A stretch of 64,000 nucleotides of DNA, from the NCBI RefSeq assembly GCF_000987775.1, contig NZ_LAHO01000002.1:310001-374000 (forward strand), read 5' to 3'. Source of the DNA: Arsukibacterium ikkense. Its GTDB lineage: Bacteria > Pseudomonadota > Gammaproteobacteria > Enterobacterales > Alteromonadaceae. Positions 36,809 to 47,015 of the stretch are shown here, in pieces; positions within the stretch are counted from its first letter, which is position 1, and every line of letters begins with the position of its first letter. The translations under genes were made by a program, and so were the position numbers. The notes beneath the pieces are model-generated. The model saw only the letters and a list, made by a program, of their open reading frames with translations. It had not been told where the DNA came from and did not search any database.

Positions 36809-37261
36809 TTATTCCTGTTGGCTTAGTTGGCGACGGTAAAACTGCTGGCCTGCATATTCATCACTCAGATTTTGCTGCTGCCGCTCCAGTATTTGCAGCG
36901 CAGCGCTATCTGCGCGCTGCACCAATAGCTCCAGCGCTTTGCGTTTGGTTTGCATTTTTAACCAGCTTTGCTTGCGCTGCTCAGCGGCAGCCTTGGCTTG
37001 ATGCACCACCCGGGCTTGCTGGATCAGCGCCTGATCTAATTTACCGATAAAATTAACATACTGGCTGTATTGGCGACTTTGCAGGCCCTGGCTGCCCTGA
37101 CGCTGGCTTTGCTGAATGTATTCGGTACGGTAGTTAGCCAATCCCTGATATTTCTGTTCCGCTTGCTGAAAATACTGCTGAGCTTTAATAAACTGCGCCT
37201 GCAGATTATCTTCGCGCTCACGCTGAACTTTAATAATCAAAGCAAAACGGTGAGCAACCAT
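36809..37261 (-). CDS. fliJ: Flagellar export chaperone FliJ
   Basis: Coiled-coil protein that sits in the FliI ring and activates the export gate. All 150 residues are predicted helical and rich in Gln, Lys and Glu, with the family-like ALIIKVQREREDNLQAQFIKAQQYFQQAEQKY near the start. Its start overlaps the fliI stop by one base. Confidence 0.92.
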   Translation of the reverse strand: MVAHRFALIIKVQREREDNLQAQFIKAQQYFQQAEQKYQGLANYRTEYIQQSQRQGSQGLQSRQYSQYVNFIGKLDQALIQQARVVHQAKAAAEQRKQSWLKMQTKRKALELLVQRADSAALQILERQQQNLSDEYAGQQFYRRQLSQQE

Positions 37262-38601
37262 TAGCCGGCCATCCGCGGTGCAGGTAGTACCTGACTCAGC
37301 GCCGCTAAACTGTCATCGTAAGGCACAATATCTTTCATACCTTGCTGCAAAAACAGATTAATTTTTGGCATCAGGCCAATGGCCTGATCCAGCAAGGGGT
37401 CGCTGCCACGGACATAAGCACCAATGGCGATCAAATCTTTACTTTGCTGGTAGCTGGCATACAGCTGCTTCACATTTCGTGCTAATTGCTGATGTTCAGG
37501 GCTGGTGACGGCCGGCATAACCCGACTGATCGACTTTTCAATATCTATTGCCGGAAAATGGCCACTGTCCGCCAGGGTACGCGACAACACAATATGGCCA
37601 TCAAGAATGGCCCGCGAGGCATCCGCTATCGGATCCTGCAAATCATCGCCTTCTGACAAAACGGTGTAAAACGCCGTAATAGACCCCTGATGGCCACTGC
37701 CATTGCCGGCCCGCTCTACCAGTGCCGGTAATTTGGCAAATACCGACGGCGGATAGCCTTTGGTAGCGGGCGGCTCGCCAACCGCCAGCGCAATTTCACG
37801 CTGGGCCTGTGCATAACGGGTGATGGAATCAATCAGCAGCAGCACATCCAGGCCCTGATCCCGAAAATATTCAGCCACCTGCACTGCAGTTTCACAGCCT
37901 TTCAAGCGCATCAACGGCGAAACGTCGGCCGGTGCGGCCACCACTACTGAGCGCGCTTTGCCCTCTTCGCCCAGTATTTCATCAATAAATTCTTTAACTT
38001 CGCGCCCCCGCTCTCCAACCAGCCCAACGACAATAACATCGGCAGCGGTGCCGCGGGTCATCATGCCCAGCAGCACACTTTTACCGACACCACTGCCGGC
38101 AAATAACCCCATCCGCTGGCCTTTGCCTACGGTGACGATGCTGTTGATGGCCCGCACGCCCACATCCAGCGGTTGCTTTACCGGCCGGCGCAACAACGGG
38201 TTAATGGGTTTGCCCTTGCCTTTACTGAACTCAGTGGCTTTAATCGGCCCTTTGCCATCAAGCGGTTTGCCCACACCATCTATCACCCGCCCCAGTAAAT
38301 TCAAACTCAGTGGCACCCCTTTATATTGCAGCACCGGCGTCACCTTCGCCCCTGGCACCACACCGGTGATATCATCCTGCGGCATCAGAAATAGCCGGTC
38401 ATTCGCAAAACCGACCACTTCGGCCAGAATAGGGCCGCGAATGCTTTCCACCAGACAAGGCTGGCCAATGGCGGCCCGGCACCCCGTCGCTTCCAGTGTT
38501 AAACCGACCACTCTGACTAAATGGCCCGACACTGCCGGCAACGACGAATAAATATATTGCCGCTGCTGATGCAGGCGCTGTAACAAGCTGCTTTCAGTCA
38601 T
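37261..38601 (-). CDS. fliI: Flagellum-specific ATPase FliI
   Basis: F1-beta-like ATPase of the flagellar export apparatus. I start at the ATG at 38601 (446 residues, family length), overlapping the fliH stop by eight bases. The upstream extension to 38727 is basic low-complexity sequence that is the shadow of fliH. Motifs are Walker [30 protein letters not shown], Walker [19 protein letters not shown] and [14 protein letters not shown]. The C-terminus is the substrate/chaperone-binding domain. Confidence 0.96.
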   Translation of the reverse strand: MTESSLLQRLHQQRQYIYSSLPAVSGHLVRVVGLTLEATGCRAAIGQPCLVESIRGPILAEVVGFANDRLFLMPQDDITGVVPGAKVTPVLQYKGVPLSLNLLGRVIDGVGKPLDGKGPIKATEFSKGKGKPINPLLRRPVKQPLDVGVRAINSIVTVGKGQRMGLFAGSGVGKSVLLGMMTRGTAADVIVVGLVGERGREVKEFIDEILGEEGKARSVVVAAPADVSPLMRLKGCETAVQVAEYFRDQGLDVLLLIDSITRYAQAQREIALAVGEPPATKGYPPSVFAKLPALVERAGNGSGHQGSITAFYTVLSEGDDLQDPIADASRAILDGHIVLSRTLADSGHFPAIDIEKSISRVMPAVTSPEHQQLARNVKQLYASYQQSKDLIAIGAYVRGSDPLLDQAIGLMPKINLFLQQGMKDIVPYDDSLAALSQVLPAPRMAG

Positions 38602-39523
38602 GTGGGGGCGCTTCCGGCGGTGGCGACGCTGGCGCATCATCCAACTCTGGCGAGGTATCTTGTGCTGGCGATTCAGGCACGTCTGCCACCGGCGTTGCCG
38701 TAGCGCCGGCGGCTTGCTCTGTCGCATCCGCTAACAACAAAAAGTGCTCCAAACTGCTTTGTATGCGTTGCTCTAAACTTCTGTCAACGCTGGAACTGCT
38801 GGTTTCAACCAGGCATCCTCCCTGCTGCAGCAAAGGTTCAGGCCTTAATTGCCAGCCCCGCTTTGAAAGTTCAGTGTCAGTGTAATGGCGTTTAATGCTG
38901 GTAATATCAGCCGGGTTAAGCTTAATCAGCACATTATCGCTTTGCAGTGGTAAGGCGCTAACCGCCTCCTGCAAAGCCTGTAAAATAACCTTAGGGTTGG
39001 TTTTCACTTCTGTGTTGATCACCGCTTTGGCCATCAAAAGTGCCAGTTGCACCAACTCCTGCTCAACATAACTATCCAGGGTTGCCAACGGCTGCTGCAG
39101 CTGATCTAACAGCACACTTAGCTCGGCCCGCAGTGCATCAAGTTCAGTACTGGCATCCGCCAGCCCCTGCTTTTTACCCTCAGCCTGGCCTTGCTTAAAG
39201 CCATCTTGCTGCCCTTGCTCACGGCCTTCGCTGTAGCCTTTGGCAAAGCCCTCTTCTTTTCCCTGGGCCATCCCTTCATCATAGGCAGCCTGGCGCATTT
39301 GTTCTATATCATCGACGGTCAGTGGTTGCACCGACAGCTCCTCGTCGGCCGGCGCAGTGTGCAGCTGCCGGGCTTCTGGCAGATGCATATTTAGCGCATT
39401 GGTACGAGTTTCCTGACGGTGGGCGTCTGCGGTTAAATCGGGGGTATGCCATTGCTTAACCTGCTCCGCCGCAGCGGCATCGGGTGAATAAGGTCTGGTA
39501 TGTGGAGTTGCCGTTTTAGTCAT
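38594..39523 (-). CDS. fliH: Flagellar assembly protein FliH
   Basis: Regulator of FliI that anchors it to the C-ring. At 309 residues it is longer than E. coli FliH (235). It has an acidic N-terminal part, a glycine-spaced helix of GxxxG type ([28 protein letters not shown] in outline, residues about 90-120) and the C-terminal FliH domain ([21 protein letters not shown]). The last 45 residues are Ala/Pro/Asp-rich and extend over the fliI start. Confidence 0.92.
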   Translation of the reverse strand: MTKTATPHTRPYSPDAAAAEQVKQWHTPDLTADAHRQETRTNALNMHLPEARQLHTAPADEELSVQPLTVDDIEQMRQAAYDEGMAQGKEEGFAKGYSEGREQGQQDGFKQGQAEGKKQGLADASTELDALRAELSVLLDQLQQPLATLDSYVEQELVQLALLMAKAVINTEVKTNPKVILQALQEAVSALPLQSDNVLIKLNPADITSIKRHYTDTELSKRGWQLRPEPLLQQGGCLVETSSSSVDRSLEQRIQSSLEHFLLLADATEQAAGATATPVADVPESPAQDTSPELDDAPASPPPEAPPHD

Positions 39524-39569
39524 TATTTAGTCCGCAGCCTGAGATAAGAAGCCTTTTGCAACACGTCTG

Positions 39570-40601
39570 TTATAAGAAGTCTTCACCACCACCACCACCA
39601 AGCATAATTTCACCGGCATCGGATAAGCGGCGTGCCGTCGACAGAATTTCTTTCTGGGCGGTTTCAACTTCGCTTACCCGTACCGGCCCCATGGCCTCTA
39701 AATCATCAACCAGCAATTCAGCAGCACGTTTGGACATATTTTTAAAGATTTTCTCTTTTAAGTTTTCGTCAGTGCCTTTTAACGCTTTCATCAATACGTC
39801 TTGCTGGATCTCACGCAACAGCACCTGAATACCACGGTCATCAACATCAATCAGGTTTTCAAACACAAACATCAGATCCTGAATTTGCTGTGCCATCTCC
39901 TCGTCATGCTCACGGATAGAATCCATTAACTGGCCTTCCATATTGGTATCCAGATAATTCAGAATATCGGCAGCTGCTTTTAAACCGCCCATTTTCGCTG
40001 ACTGGGAGCCTGCCTGACCGGCAAATTGTTTCTCCATAATTTCGTTCAATTCCTGTAATGCCGCTGGCTGAACTTCTTCTAAGTTAGCAATCCGCATGGT
40101 TAAGTCTAAACGAACCTTCTCTGAAAACTGGGATAAAATTTCAGCCGACTGTTCCGGGTCCAGATACGACAGTACTATAGTTTGAATTTGCGGGTGCTCG
40201 TTGCGAATAATATTCGCCACCTGCTTGGAATCCATCCACTTCAATGAATCCAGGCCTTTGGCGCCGCCACCCAGTACTATCTGATCAATCAGGTTCGCTG
40301 CTTTCTCTTCACCCAGCGCGGCAGTTAACGCCCGCTTAATAAACTCTTCACTCTGGAAGCCGATAGTACTGAAATTCTGAATTTGCTCGATAAACAAGCG
40401 ATGCACCGCAGAAATTTTCGCCTGGTTTAAGTCCGTCATCTGCGCCATCGCCAGACCCACTTTTTGCACCTGCTTAGGCTCCAGGTGTTTTAAAATCTGG
40501 GCAGCATCTTCTTCCGACAGGCTGAGTAACAGTATGGCGGCTTTTTCAACACCATCCAGCTTGCCAACATCGAATGAGGGTTTTTGTTCTATATTATTCA
40601 T
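39570..40601 (-). CDS. fliG: Flagellar motor switch protein FliG
   Basis: C-ring protein that generates torque with the stator. The 343 residues contain KAAILLLSLSEEDAAQILKHLEPKQV at the N-terminal FliF-binding domain and the middle-domain EHPQIQTIVLSYLDPEQSAEIL. The C-terminal charged torque helix is LREIQQDVLMKALKGTDENLKEKIFKNMSKRAAELL. It overlaps fliF by eight bases. Confidence 0.97.
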   Translation of the reverse strand: MNNIEQKPSFDVGKLDGVEKAAILLLSLSEEDAAQILKHLEPKQVQKVGLAMAQMTDLNQAKISAVHRLFIEQIQNFSTIGFQSEEFIKRALTAALGEEKAANLIDQIVLGGGAKGLDSLKWMDSKQVANIIRNEHPQIQTIVLSYLDPEQSAEILSQFSEKVRLDLTMRIANLEEVQPAALQELNEIMEKQFAGQAGSQSAKMGGLKAAADILNYLDTNMEGQLMDSIREHDEEMAQQIQDLMFVFENLIDVDDRGIQVLLREIQQDVLMKALKGTDENLKEKIFKNMSKRAAELLVDDLEAMGPVRVSEVETAQKEILSTARRLSDAGEIMLGGGGGEDFL

Positions 40602-42306
40602 CTTCAGCCAACCAGTTTTTCACTACCAGAGAGGATAATTCAGGTTCATTGGCGACCAGTGCCCGAACCGCCCGCAGTAAATCTTCGTCACCATGTAAGT
40701 CTGGCAACATTAAAGTGCCGTCCGGGGCAAAGCCTACTGCGTTTTCATCAAATCGAGAACTTAGCATATCGATGGTGTCATCACCTAAATCCAGACCGCT
40801 GCTTAGCGCGTTTTCATCGTAGGCATCTTCTGTCTGCTCAGGGTAAATCAGTTTTTTCAGCATCGGCCGCACTATGCCCAGCATTAATGCCAGAATAATA
40901 ATACCCCCGATCAACAAACGCATCATCCGCAAGAACCAATCTTCCTGATAAAACGCCACTGATACTTCTTCATACAGCTCTTCGCGGACAAAGGGCACTG
41001 AAATCACTTCAATGGTGTCGCCGCGCTGCGCATCAAAGCCAATACCACCTTGCAATAAACGACGGATATTAGCCAGCGATTGCTGTGTGCGAGGCTGCGG
41101 CACACTGACACCATCGGCATTCGGCTCGCCTGGTTGATAGTCTACCGCTACAGATACCGATAAACGGCGAATAACGCCACTTTGCTGCGAGGTGTGACTG
41201 ATAGTGGTATCCAGTTCATAGTTACGGGTCGACTCACGGTGATTACGACCAGGGATCACCGGCCGGGCATTGTCGCCGGTGGCCTGCTCCGGAATATTAG
41301 AGTTCAGCGGTGGCTGGTTGGACAAGGCTCCCGGAATACCGCCGCCAATACCACCAACACTGTTTTCTTCGATGGTCATTTCGCTGCGAATTGCCGGTAA
41401 ATCCGGATTAAAGCGTTTTTGGGTTTGCTCTACCGCGGTAAAATCCAGCATTAAATCAACCTGGGCAGTATAGTTACCGTATCCCAGCACCGGCAGCAAT
41501 ATTGAATCCACTTTTTGCCGGTATTCATCTTCGCGGGTGCGTTGCAGTTCATGCTCGCGGCGCGAACGGGTGGCACTGCCATCTTGCGAGCCACTGTTCA
41601 GTAAACGACCACTTTGATCGCTCACCGTTACCCGGCTTGGCTCAAGACCTTGCACTGCCGACGCTACCAAATCAACAATAGCATCTACCTCACTGTCACG
41701 AACCACTGTGCCGCCACGCGCGGTGACCAATACTGTTGCTGATGGCAAGGCTGCCTGGCGGGCAAACACATTTTCTTTGGGTATGGCTAACAGCACCCGG
41801 GCCCGGGCAATACTTTGCAGCTCTTCAATAGTGCGGGCTAATTGCTGCTCGCGGCTGTGTTTAAGCCGCTCCATCTCCAGGCGCTGGCTTACCCCAAAAC
41901 CGCTATCCTGTAATAAAAACTCTGTGCCGGCAGAAGGCTCCTGGGTTAACCCCGCCCGCGACAGGCCCAGCCGGATCGCCTGGAATTTGTCTTCCGGCAC
42001 ATAAATAACGTTGCCCTCAAGTTTGTATTTTACTTTTTGCGAATCTAAATGGTCCAGGGTTTGGATCAGTTCCTGGGTAGCATAAGTACCAAGCGGCCGC
42101 ATTTCAGCCTGGCGCGCCCAGAAAAATATCAACACCGCAATCACCAGACAGATTACCAGCGCCGCCATCAGGGTGATCTGGCGCATCATATCTACCCCGC
42201 CGATAGCACCCAGAAAGCCTGATTTTTGCTCCTGCGTTTCAATATTCGTTGAACTGTTAAAGTCACCGGGACTTATTGCCAGCTCAGTTGATTGATTGTC
42301 TGCCAC
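40594..42306 (-). CDS. fliF: Flagellar MS-ring protein FliF
   Basis: Forms the inner-membrane MS ring. The 570 residues have membrane helices near 43-63 and 455-475. Between them is the YscJ/FliF ring-building region (SRAGLTQEPSAGTEFLLQDSGFGVSQRLEMERLKHSREQQLARTIEEL in outline), and the C-terminal cytoplasmic FliG-binding tail ends in an acidic LVVKNWLAEDE. It lies 10 bases after fliE. Confidence 0.96.
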   Translation of the reverse strand: MADNQSTELAISPGDFNSSTNIETQEQKSGFLGAIGGVDMMRQITLMAALVICLVIAVLIFFWARQAEMRPLGTYATQELIQTLDHLDSQKVKYKLEGNVIYVPEDKFQAIRLGLSRAGLTQEPSAGTEFLLQDSGFGVSQRLEMERLKHSREQQLARTIEELQSIARARVLLAIPKENVFARQAALPSATVLVTARGGTVVRDSEVDAIVDLVASAVQGLEPSRVTVSDQSGRLLNSGSQDGSATRSRREHELQRTREDEYRQKVDSILLPVLGYGNYTAQVDLMLDFTAVEQTQKRFNPDLPAIRSEMTIEENSVGGIGGGIPGALSNQPPLNSNIPEQATGDNARPVIPGRNHRESTRNYELDTTISHTSQQSGVIRRLSVSVAVDYQPGEPNADGVSVPQPRTQQSLANIRRLLQGGIGFDAQRGDTIEVISVPFVREELYEEVSVAFYQEDWFLRMMRLLIGGIIILALMLGIVRPMLKKLIYPEQTEDAYDENALSSGLDLGDDTIDMLSSRFDENAVGFAPDGTLMLPDLHGDEDLLRAVRALVANEPELSSLVVKNWLAEDE

Positions 42307-42316
42307 GTGCTACCCC

Positions 42317-42655
42317 TTAAACCGGCATTGCCATAATTTCTTTATAAGCTTCAACGATTTTATTACGCACCTGCACCGTTGCCTCAAATGCTAATCCCGA
42401 TTTTTGCCCGGCTATCATGGCCTGTACCAGCGATACATTCGGATCGCCCATTTCAACCCGGGTTCTCAGCTCAGCCGCATTTATCTGCACATTATTCACT
42501 GTTTTTAAGGCATCTTTAAACAAGGTACTAAATTCTGTCTGGCTGGCGTTAACTTCGGCCAGTGGCTGAATAGGTTTGAGTTCGGCCGACACGCTGCGGG
42601 CCTGAGTGGCCATCGATTGCATTTGGACGTATAACGCCTGACCTTTAATGTTCAT
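42317..42655 (-). CDS. fliE: Flagellar hook-basal body protein FliE
   Basis: Rod adapter between MS ring and FlgB. I use the ATG at 42655 (112 residues, near the family's 104-110) with AGGG upstream; a longer frame opens at 42685. The conserved C-terminus is FKDALKTVNNVQINAAELRTRVEMGDPNVSLVQAMIAGQKSGLAFEATVQVRNKIVEAYKEIMAMPV in outline. It is the first gene of the fliEFGHIJ operon and is preceded by a clear sigma-54 promoter. Confidence 0.94.
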   Translation of the reverse strand: MNIKGQALYVQMQSMATQARSVSAELKPIQPLAEVNASQTEFSTLFKDALKTVNNVQINAAELRTRVEMGDPNVSLVQAMIAGQKSGLAFEATVQVRNKIVEAYKEIMAMPV

Positions 42656-42732
42656 ATTGGTACCCTGTTTAAAAAGCCTGACCAAAAGTGCTGCGTCAAT
42701 AAATTGCCAGCTATTGGCTACAAGGTTTACAA

Positions 42733-42748
42733 AGCAGGAGTTATGCCA
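42733..42748 (-). promoter_or_regulatory. Sigma-54 promoter of the fliEFGHIJ operon
   Basis: Minus strand TGGCAT-AACTC-CTGCT: GG and GC 10 bases apart, five of six bases in the -24 box and four of five in the -12 box. It lies between the flrC terminator and fliE, with an expected leader of about 65 bases. Confidence 0.75.
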
Positions 42749-42774
42749 CTTTTAAGTTGCTAATTTTAATACGA

Positions 42775-42798
42775 AAAAAGCCGACAATGCGGCTTTTT
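42775..42798 (-). terminator. Rho-independent terminator after flrC
   Basis: AAAAAGCCG and CGGCTTTTT form a perfect 9-base stem with a 6-base loop. On the minus strand a run of six T follows. It is 25 bases past the flrC stop and upstream of the fliE promoter, separating the two units. Confidence 0.85.
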
Positions 42799-42822
42799 GG
42801 CAGAAAAGTGTATTAACAACAC

Positions 42823-44223
42823 CTACACAGGCAATTCAATACCGGATTCGCGCATCCGGGCCAGTTTGTAACGCAGGGTACGATCGCTGATACCCAGCTT
42901 CTCGGCCACCGCTTTGCGCTTATAAGCACAGGCTTTAAGGGTAGCAAGGATAATGCGATGCTCCTGCTCATGCAGCTCGGTTTTAAAGTCGTCTGGCACA
43001 GCAGTCTCAGCCGGCGGCTCAACCGGCAGCGTGCTCTGCTGCGCACTCACAGTTTGGTGGGGCAGGCTTTCTTTTGCTGGCATGACAACGGACGGGTCAG
43101 CTGATAACAAGATATCCGCCGCTGTGATCTGCTCGCTCTGGCAGAGAATAAGCGCCCGCTGGATCACATTATCCAGCTCACGGACATTACCCGGCCAACT
43201 ATGTTGCTGCAGCAGCGCTTGAGCACTGTCAGAGAGCGACAGCTTTGGCCGGCCTTGTTGCAGGCAGTACTTACTGATCAAATGCTCGGCCAGCGGTGCA
43301 ATATCTTCTGACCGCTCTGCTAATGCCGGCCAGTTTAGTGGAAACACGTTTAAGCGGAAGAACAAGTCCTGCCGAAAACTGCCATCGGCCACGGCTTGCT
43401 GTAAATCACGGTTACTGGTGGCCAATACCCGCACATCCAGCTTAATGGTTTTTTGACTGCCAAGGCGCTCTACTTCGCGTTCCTGCAGTACCCGCAGTAA
43501 TTTGGCCTGCAGGTTTAAATCCATTTCGGTTATTTCGTCCAGCAACAAGGTACCGTGCTGCGCCTGTTCAAACTTGCCAGGGCAAGCTGCTATCGCGCCG
43601 GTAAAGGCGCCTTTATCATAGCCAAATAAGGTAGATTCCAGCATATTCTCCGGAATAGCGGCGCAATTTATCGCAATAAAAGGCCCGGCTGCGCGTGGTG
43701 ATTGCTGATGAATATACCGGGCTAATACTTCCTTGCCTGAGCCACTGGGGCCAGAGATCATCACACTGGCTTCTGAACGCGCCACCCGGGCCGTTAACTC
43801 CAGCAAGGCTTTGCTGGCCGGCGCGGCGACGACGGGCGTCGCCGGATTGGTTTGCTCGGGCAACACGTAGCGACTTACGGTATTCAGCAGCACCTGGGGC
43901 GCAAAGGGCTTGGCCAGGTAATCAACTGCACCCAACCGGATGGCCTCAACCGCATCCTGCACATTGGCATAGGCTGTCATCATCAGCACCGGTAATTGTG
44001 GATAATGCTGGCGCAAGGTTTTCAGCAAGGTTAAGCCAGATACCTGGCCCATCTGCACATCACTGACCACCAGCCGTACCCGTTGCTTTTTTAACAATAG
44101 TAAGGCACTTTCCGCACTATCGGCACTGAACACCTTGTAACTGGCCAGGCTCAGCGTATCGCACAACGCTTCCCGCAGGCCGGCATCGTCTTCAACAATC
44201 AGAATGGGCGTCGTTGTTGTCAT
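42823..44223 (-). CDS. flrC: Sigma-54-dependent response regulator FlrC (FleR)
   Basis: NtrC-type activator of class III flagellar genes. The 466 residues have a receiver (phospho-Asp in LVVSDVQMG), an AAA+ domain with Walker [16 protein letters not shown] and the sigma-54 contact loop KGAFTGA, and a C-terminal Fis-type HTH ([30 protein letters not shown]). The start overlaps the flrB stop by four bases, so kinase and regulator are coupled. Confidence 0.95.
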   Translation of the reverse strand: MTTTTPILIVEDDAGLREALCDTLSLASYKVFSADSAESALLLLKKQRVRLVVSDVQMGQVSGLTLLKTLRQHYPQLPVLMMTAYANVQDAVEAIRLGAVDYLAKPFAPQVLLNTVSRYVLPEQTNPATPVVAAPASKALLELTARVARSEASVMISGPSGSGKEVLARYIHQQSPRAAGPFIAINCAAIPENMLESTLFGYDKGAFTGAIAACPGKFEQAQHGTLLLDEITEMDLNLQAKLLRVLQEREVERLGSQKTIKLDVRVLATSNRDLQQAVADGSFRQDLFFRLNVFPLNWPALAERSEDIAPLAEHLISKYCLQQGRPKLSLSDSAQALLQQHSWPGNVRELDNVIQRALILCQSEQITAADILLSADPSVVMPAKESLPHQTVSAQQSTLPVEPPAETAVPDDFKTELHEQEHRIILATLKACAYKRKAVAEKLGISDRTLRYKLARMRESGIELPV

Positions 44224-45311
44224 TCGCTACCTCGGTTGGCTGGCTCAACATAATGAATCGGTATTTCAATTACAAAGCAGGCGCCACAATCTGGCCGAGC
44301 CAGATACTGCACTTTGCCCTGATGCGAGCTGACAACCGCCTGCACCACGGCCAGCCCTAAGCCACTGCCATGCTGACGCCGGCTGAAAAATGGCTCAAAA
44401 ATATGCGGTTGCAGCTCCTCGGCTATGCCGGGGCCATTGTCAGTGACAATCACTGTCAGGTTGTCGCCGGCCTGACTGGCAGACAGGTGGATATGCGCAC
44501 CGCTGGTCACCGCCTGCAGACTATTTTGGATCAGGTTATGGATGGCGCCGGCCAAACTACTGAGATTACCCAGTAAATAGACATTAGCACAGCGGGTGCT
44601 GACCGTAAGTTGCGCCTGATGCTGCAACAACAATGCTTCAGCGCCGGCATTCACTTCATTTAATAAACTTTGCAGGGTAAAGGGTTGTACCGCCTGGGCG
44701 GTGCCTGAGCGGGCAAACAACAGCATATCGTTAACCTGTTGCTCTAAATCATGCAGGCGGGCCATCAGCTTTTGCTGAAATTGCTGCTGCGACACCGGAC
44801 TAAGTTTGCTGCTGCCAAGATTCTCGGCATACAGCATGGCTGAAGACAACGGGGTGCGAATTTGATGCGCCAGGGTGGCCATCATTTTGCCGAGGGTGGA
44901 TAACCGCTGCAAATGGGCCAGCCGGCTTTGCAGCTGGCGAGTCTGTGTTAAGTCGGTCAGTACAATTAACTGGCCAGGCTCTGGGCTGAGCGGACTGATT
45001 TCCAGCTTTAACCGGCGACCATCTTTCAGTGATACTTCCAGGCCATCATCGCTGCGCGGGGCAAAACAGCGGTTAATAATCTCTAACCAGGGTTGGCCCA
45101 GCAACGGCTGGCCCAGCATGGTAATGGCTACCGGGTTCGCTTCAGACACGACCCCTCTGGCACTTAACAACACCACGCCAGCAGGCAGCACATTAATAAT
45201 GTGCTGCAAGCGGTTGTCGGCATCAGTGCCAAACCCAGCGATGGCCTGGCTGACCATACTGCTTAGCCGTGGCTGTGCGCTGACCGCCGAATACTGACTT
45301 ACATTTGGCAT
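44220..45311 (-). CDS. flrB: Sensor histidine kinase FlrB (FleS)
   Basis: Soluble histidine kinase that phosphorylates FlrC. The 363 residues show no membrane helix. They have a PAS-like domain (about 35-130), the H-box LAHQIRTPLSSAMLYAENLG, and a HATPase domain with IVTDNGPGIAEEL and GSGLGLAVV. A sigma-54 promoter precedes it, so flrBC expression depends on FlrA. Confidence 0.93.
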   Translation of the reverse strand: MPNVSQYSAVSAQPRLSSMVSQAIAGFGTDADNRLQHIINVLPAGVVLLSARGVVSEANPVAITMLGQPLLGQPWLEIINRCFAPRSDDGLEVSLKDGRRLKLEISPLSPEPGQLIVLTDLTQTRQLQSRLAHLQRLSTLGKMMATLAHQIRTPLSSAMLYAENLGSSKLSPVSQQQFQQKLMARLHDLEQQVNDMLLFARSGTAQAVQPFTLQSLLNEVNAGAEALLLQHQAQLTVSTRCANVYLLGNLSSLAGAIHNLIQNSLQAVTSGAHIHLSASQAGDNLTVIVTDNGPGIAEELQPHIFEPFFSRRQHGSGLGLAVVQAVVSSHQGKVQYLARPDCGACFVIEIPIHYVEPANRGSE

Positions 45312-45345
45312 AATACTGGTGCCCCTGACTAAATAACATAGCGGA

Positions 45346-45361
45346 TGCAGAGATTATGCCA
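45346..45361 (-). promoter_or_regulatory. Sigma-54 promoter of flrBC
   Basis: Minus strand TGGCAT-AATCT-CTGCA, with GG and GC exactly 10 bases apart. The predicted start point leaves a leader of about 25 bases before flrB. In Vibrio and Pseudomonas flrBC/fleSR is the class II target of FlrA/FleQ. Confidence 0.75.
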
Positions 45362-45428
45362 AACTTAAACCATTGAATTTAATAAACTATATAGAGAAAT
45401 TCACCGTCAAAACCTTGACAAGATACAC

Positions 45429-46898
45429 TTACTCTTCCCGCCCCAGGTTATACTTACGCATTTTCTCAACTAACGTAGTGCGGCGTAACCCCAGCACTTC
45501 GGCGGCGCGCGCCACCACAAAATCATGATGTTGCAAAGCGTTGGAAATCAGCTGTATTTCCAGCTCTGCCAGGTACTCTTTTAAATCAAAGCGATCTGCA
45601 GGAATATCGCTAAGTGTCGGCAGGCTGACTGTAATGCCATTGCTGGCGGTGGTTAAGCTGCTCGTTGCCGGTTCATCTTCACTGGCGCTGGCTGCAAACA
45701 TATCATTTAACATGTCACGTTCCAGCAAAGCTTCCGGATAAACCGGCTGATAGCTCTCTACGTCCAGATAACAGTATTTTTGTGGTAACTCGGCGACATC
45801 TACTACCTGATCCGGATACATAATCAGCATCCGCTCCAGTAAATTGGCCAGCTCGCGCACGTTGCCCGGCCAGTTATGCAATTTTAAACTGTCCAGCGCC
45901 CGTTCGGTAAATTTAATCCGGCTTTGCTGACTGCCTGCGTGGCGGCTGAGCAACTCCTGGATCAGTAAGGGTAAGTCATCGCAGCGCTGGCTCAGTGCCG
46001 GAGTTTCAATCGGAAACACATTAAGCCGGTAAAATAAATCTTCCCGGAAATGGCCTTCACTGATCATCTGCTCTAAATCGCGATGGGTAGCAGCAATAAT
46101 TCTTACATCGGCTTTAATCGGTTGACTACCGCCTACCCGCTCAAAAATTCGCTCCTGCAATACCCGCAGCAGTTTTACTTGCATCGGTTGTGGCATATCG
46201 CCTATTTCATCCAGAAATAGCGTGCCGCCCTGCGCCAGTTCAAACCGTCCCTTGCGGGTAGAAATGGCACCGGTAAAGGCCCCTTTTTCATGGCCGAATA
46301 ACTCACTTTCCAGCAGCTCGGCCGGGATGGCACCGCAGTTAATCGGCACAAAAGGCCCGGCAGCACGGTTTGACAGCAGATGAATATTGCGGGCAACCAC
46401 TTCTTTACCGGTACCCGACTGACCTAAAACCAGCACATTGGCATCGGTTTTAGCGACCTGCGCAATTAAAAATCGAACTTTTTGCATCGGCTCAGTCTGG
46501 CCGACCATACCATCAAATTTTAATGCGGTGTCTGTCTGCCGCTGGCCGGGTAATAAGCGATGATACTGCTGACAATCCCGCAGCAGTTGGGTAAGGGAAT
46601 TATACGAAAAAGGTTCAGTCAACAGCCCTACAGCATTGGGAAGTTGCAATAATGGCGTTAACGTCTCGCCCAGCAACAAAAATGCACAACTGGGGTAGCG
46701 CACCAGCAGCTTACTATGTTCAGTATCACCGATGGCTCCCAGCAACACCACAGCTGGAGTATCAACAGCTAGCTGTTGCAATAAAGCCTGATGGCTAACC
46801 ATCTGATAAGACTCGTTAATAAAACTAAGCACAGTAGCCAGACGTTCAGCCCGGCGCTGCTGCGAGTCAACGATATAGAGCGGTGGATTAGCTGACAT
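45429..46898 (-). CDS. flrA: Master flagellar activator FlrA (FleQ)
   Basis: Top-level sigma-54 activator of the polar flagellar hierarchy. The 489 residues have an N-terminal FleQ domain (receiver-like, no standard phosphorylation motif), AAA+ with Walker [16 protein letters not shown], the sigma-54 contact [20 protein letters not shown], and a C-terminal HTH ([28 protein letters not shown]). It is monocistronic: a 117-base gap with flrB on one side, and the 40-base palindrome upstream. A TATAAT at 46907-46912 is only eight bases from the ATG, so the true promoter is unclear. Confidence 0.94.
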   Translation of the reverse strand: MSANPPLYIVDSQQRRAERLATVLSFINESYQMVSHQALLQQLAVDTPAVVLLGAIGDTEHSKLLVRYPSCAFLLLGETLTPLLQLPNAVGLLTEPFSYNSLTQLLRDCQQYHRLLPGQRQTDTALKFDGMVGQTEPMQKVRFLIAQVAKTDANVLVLGQSGTGKEVVARNIHLLSNRAAGPFVPINCGAIPAELLESELFGHEKGAFTGAISTRKGRFELAQGGTLFLDEIGDMPQPMQVKLLRVLQERIFERVGGSQPIKADVRIIAATHRDLEQMISEGHFREDLFYRLNVFPIETPALSQRCDDLPLLIQELLSRHAGSQQSRIKFTERALDSLKLHNWPGNVRELANLLERMLIMYPDQVVDVAELPQKYCYLDVESYQPVYPEALLERDMLNDMFAASASEDEPATSSLTTASNGITVSLPTLSDIPADRFDLKEYLAELEIQLISNALQHHDFVVARAAEVLGLRRTTLVEKMRKYNLGREE

Positions 46899-46961
46899 AC
46901 TGCCGTATTATAGTTATTGCTTTAATTTCATTGTACTGCGCTAACGGACACATGCAACCAT

Positions 46962-47001
46962 AAACGCTATTTTTTTGACAGCTGTCAAAAAAATAGCGTT
47001 T
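46962..47001. terminator. Perfect 40-base palindrome between the flagellin-like gene and flrA
   Basis: Every base from 46962 to 47001 pairs with its mirror position. The centre is TTTGACAGCTGTCAAA, flanked by T/A runs and AACGCTAT arms. It starts 15 bases past the flagellin-like stop, so it may end that transcript, though the following T-run is short. It also lies 64 bases before flrA, where a regulator site could sit. Confidence 0.7.
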
Positions 47002-47015
47002 TTAAAGTGATATCT

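Noticed and set aside
37958..38551. Plus-strand 197-codon frame opposite fliI
   Set aside because: Pro/Ser/Thr-rich mirror of conserved ATPase sequence.
46907..46912. TATAAT as the flrA promoter
   Set aside because: Only eight bases from the flrA ATG and no convincing -35; it would imply a leaderless message.
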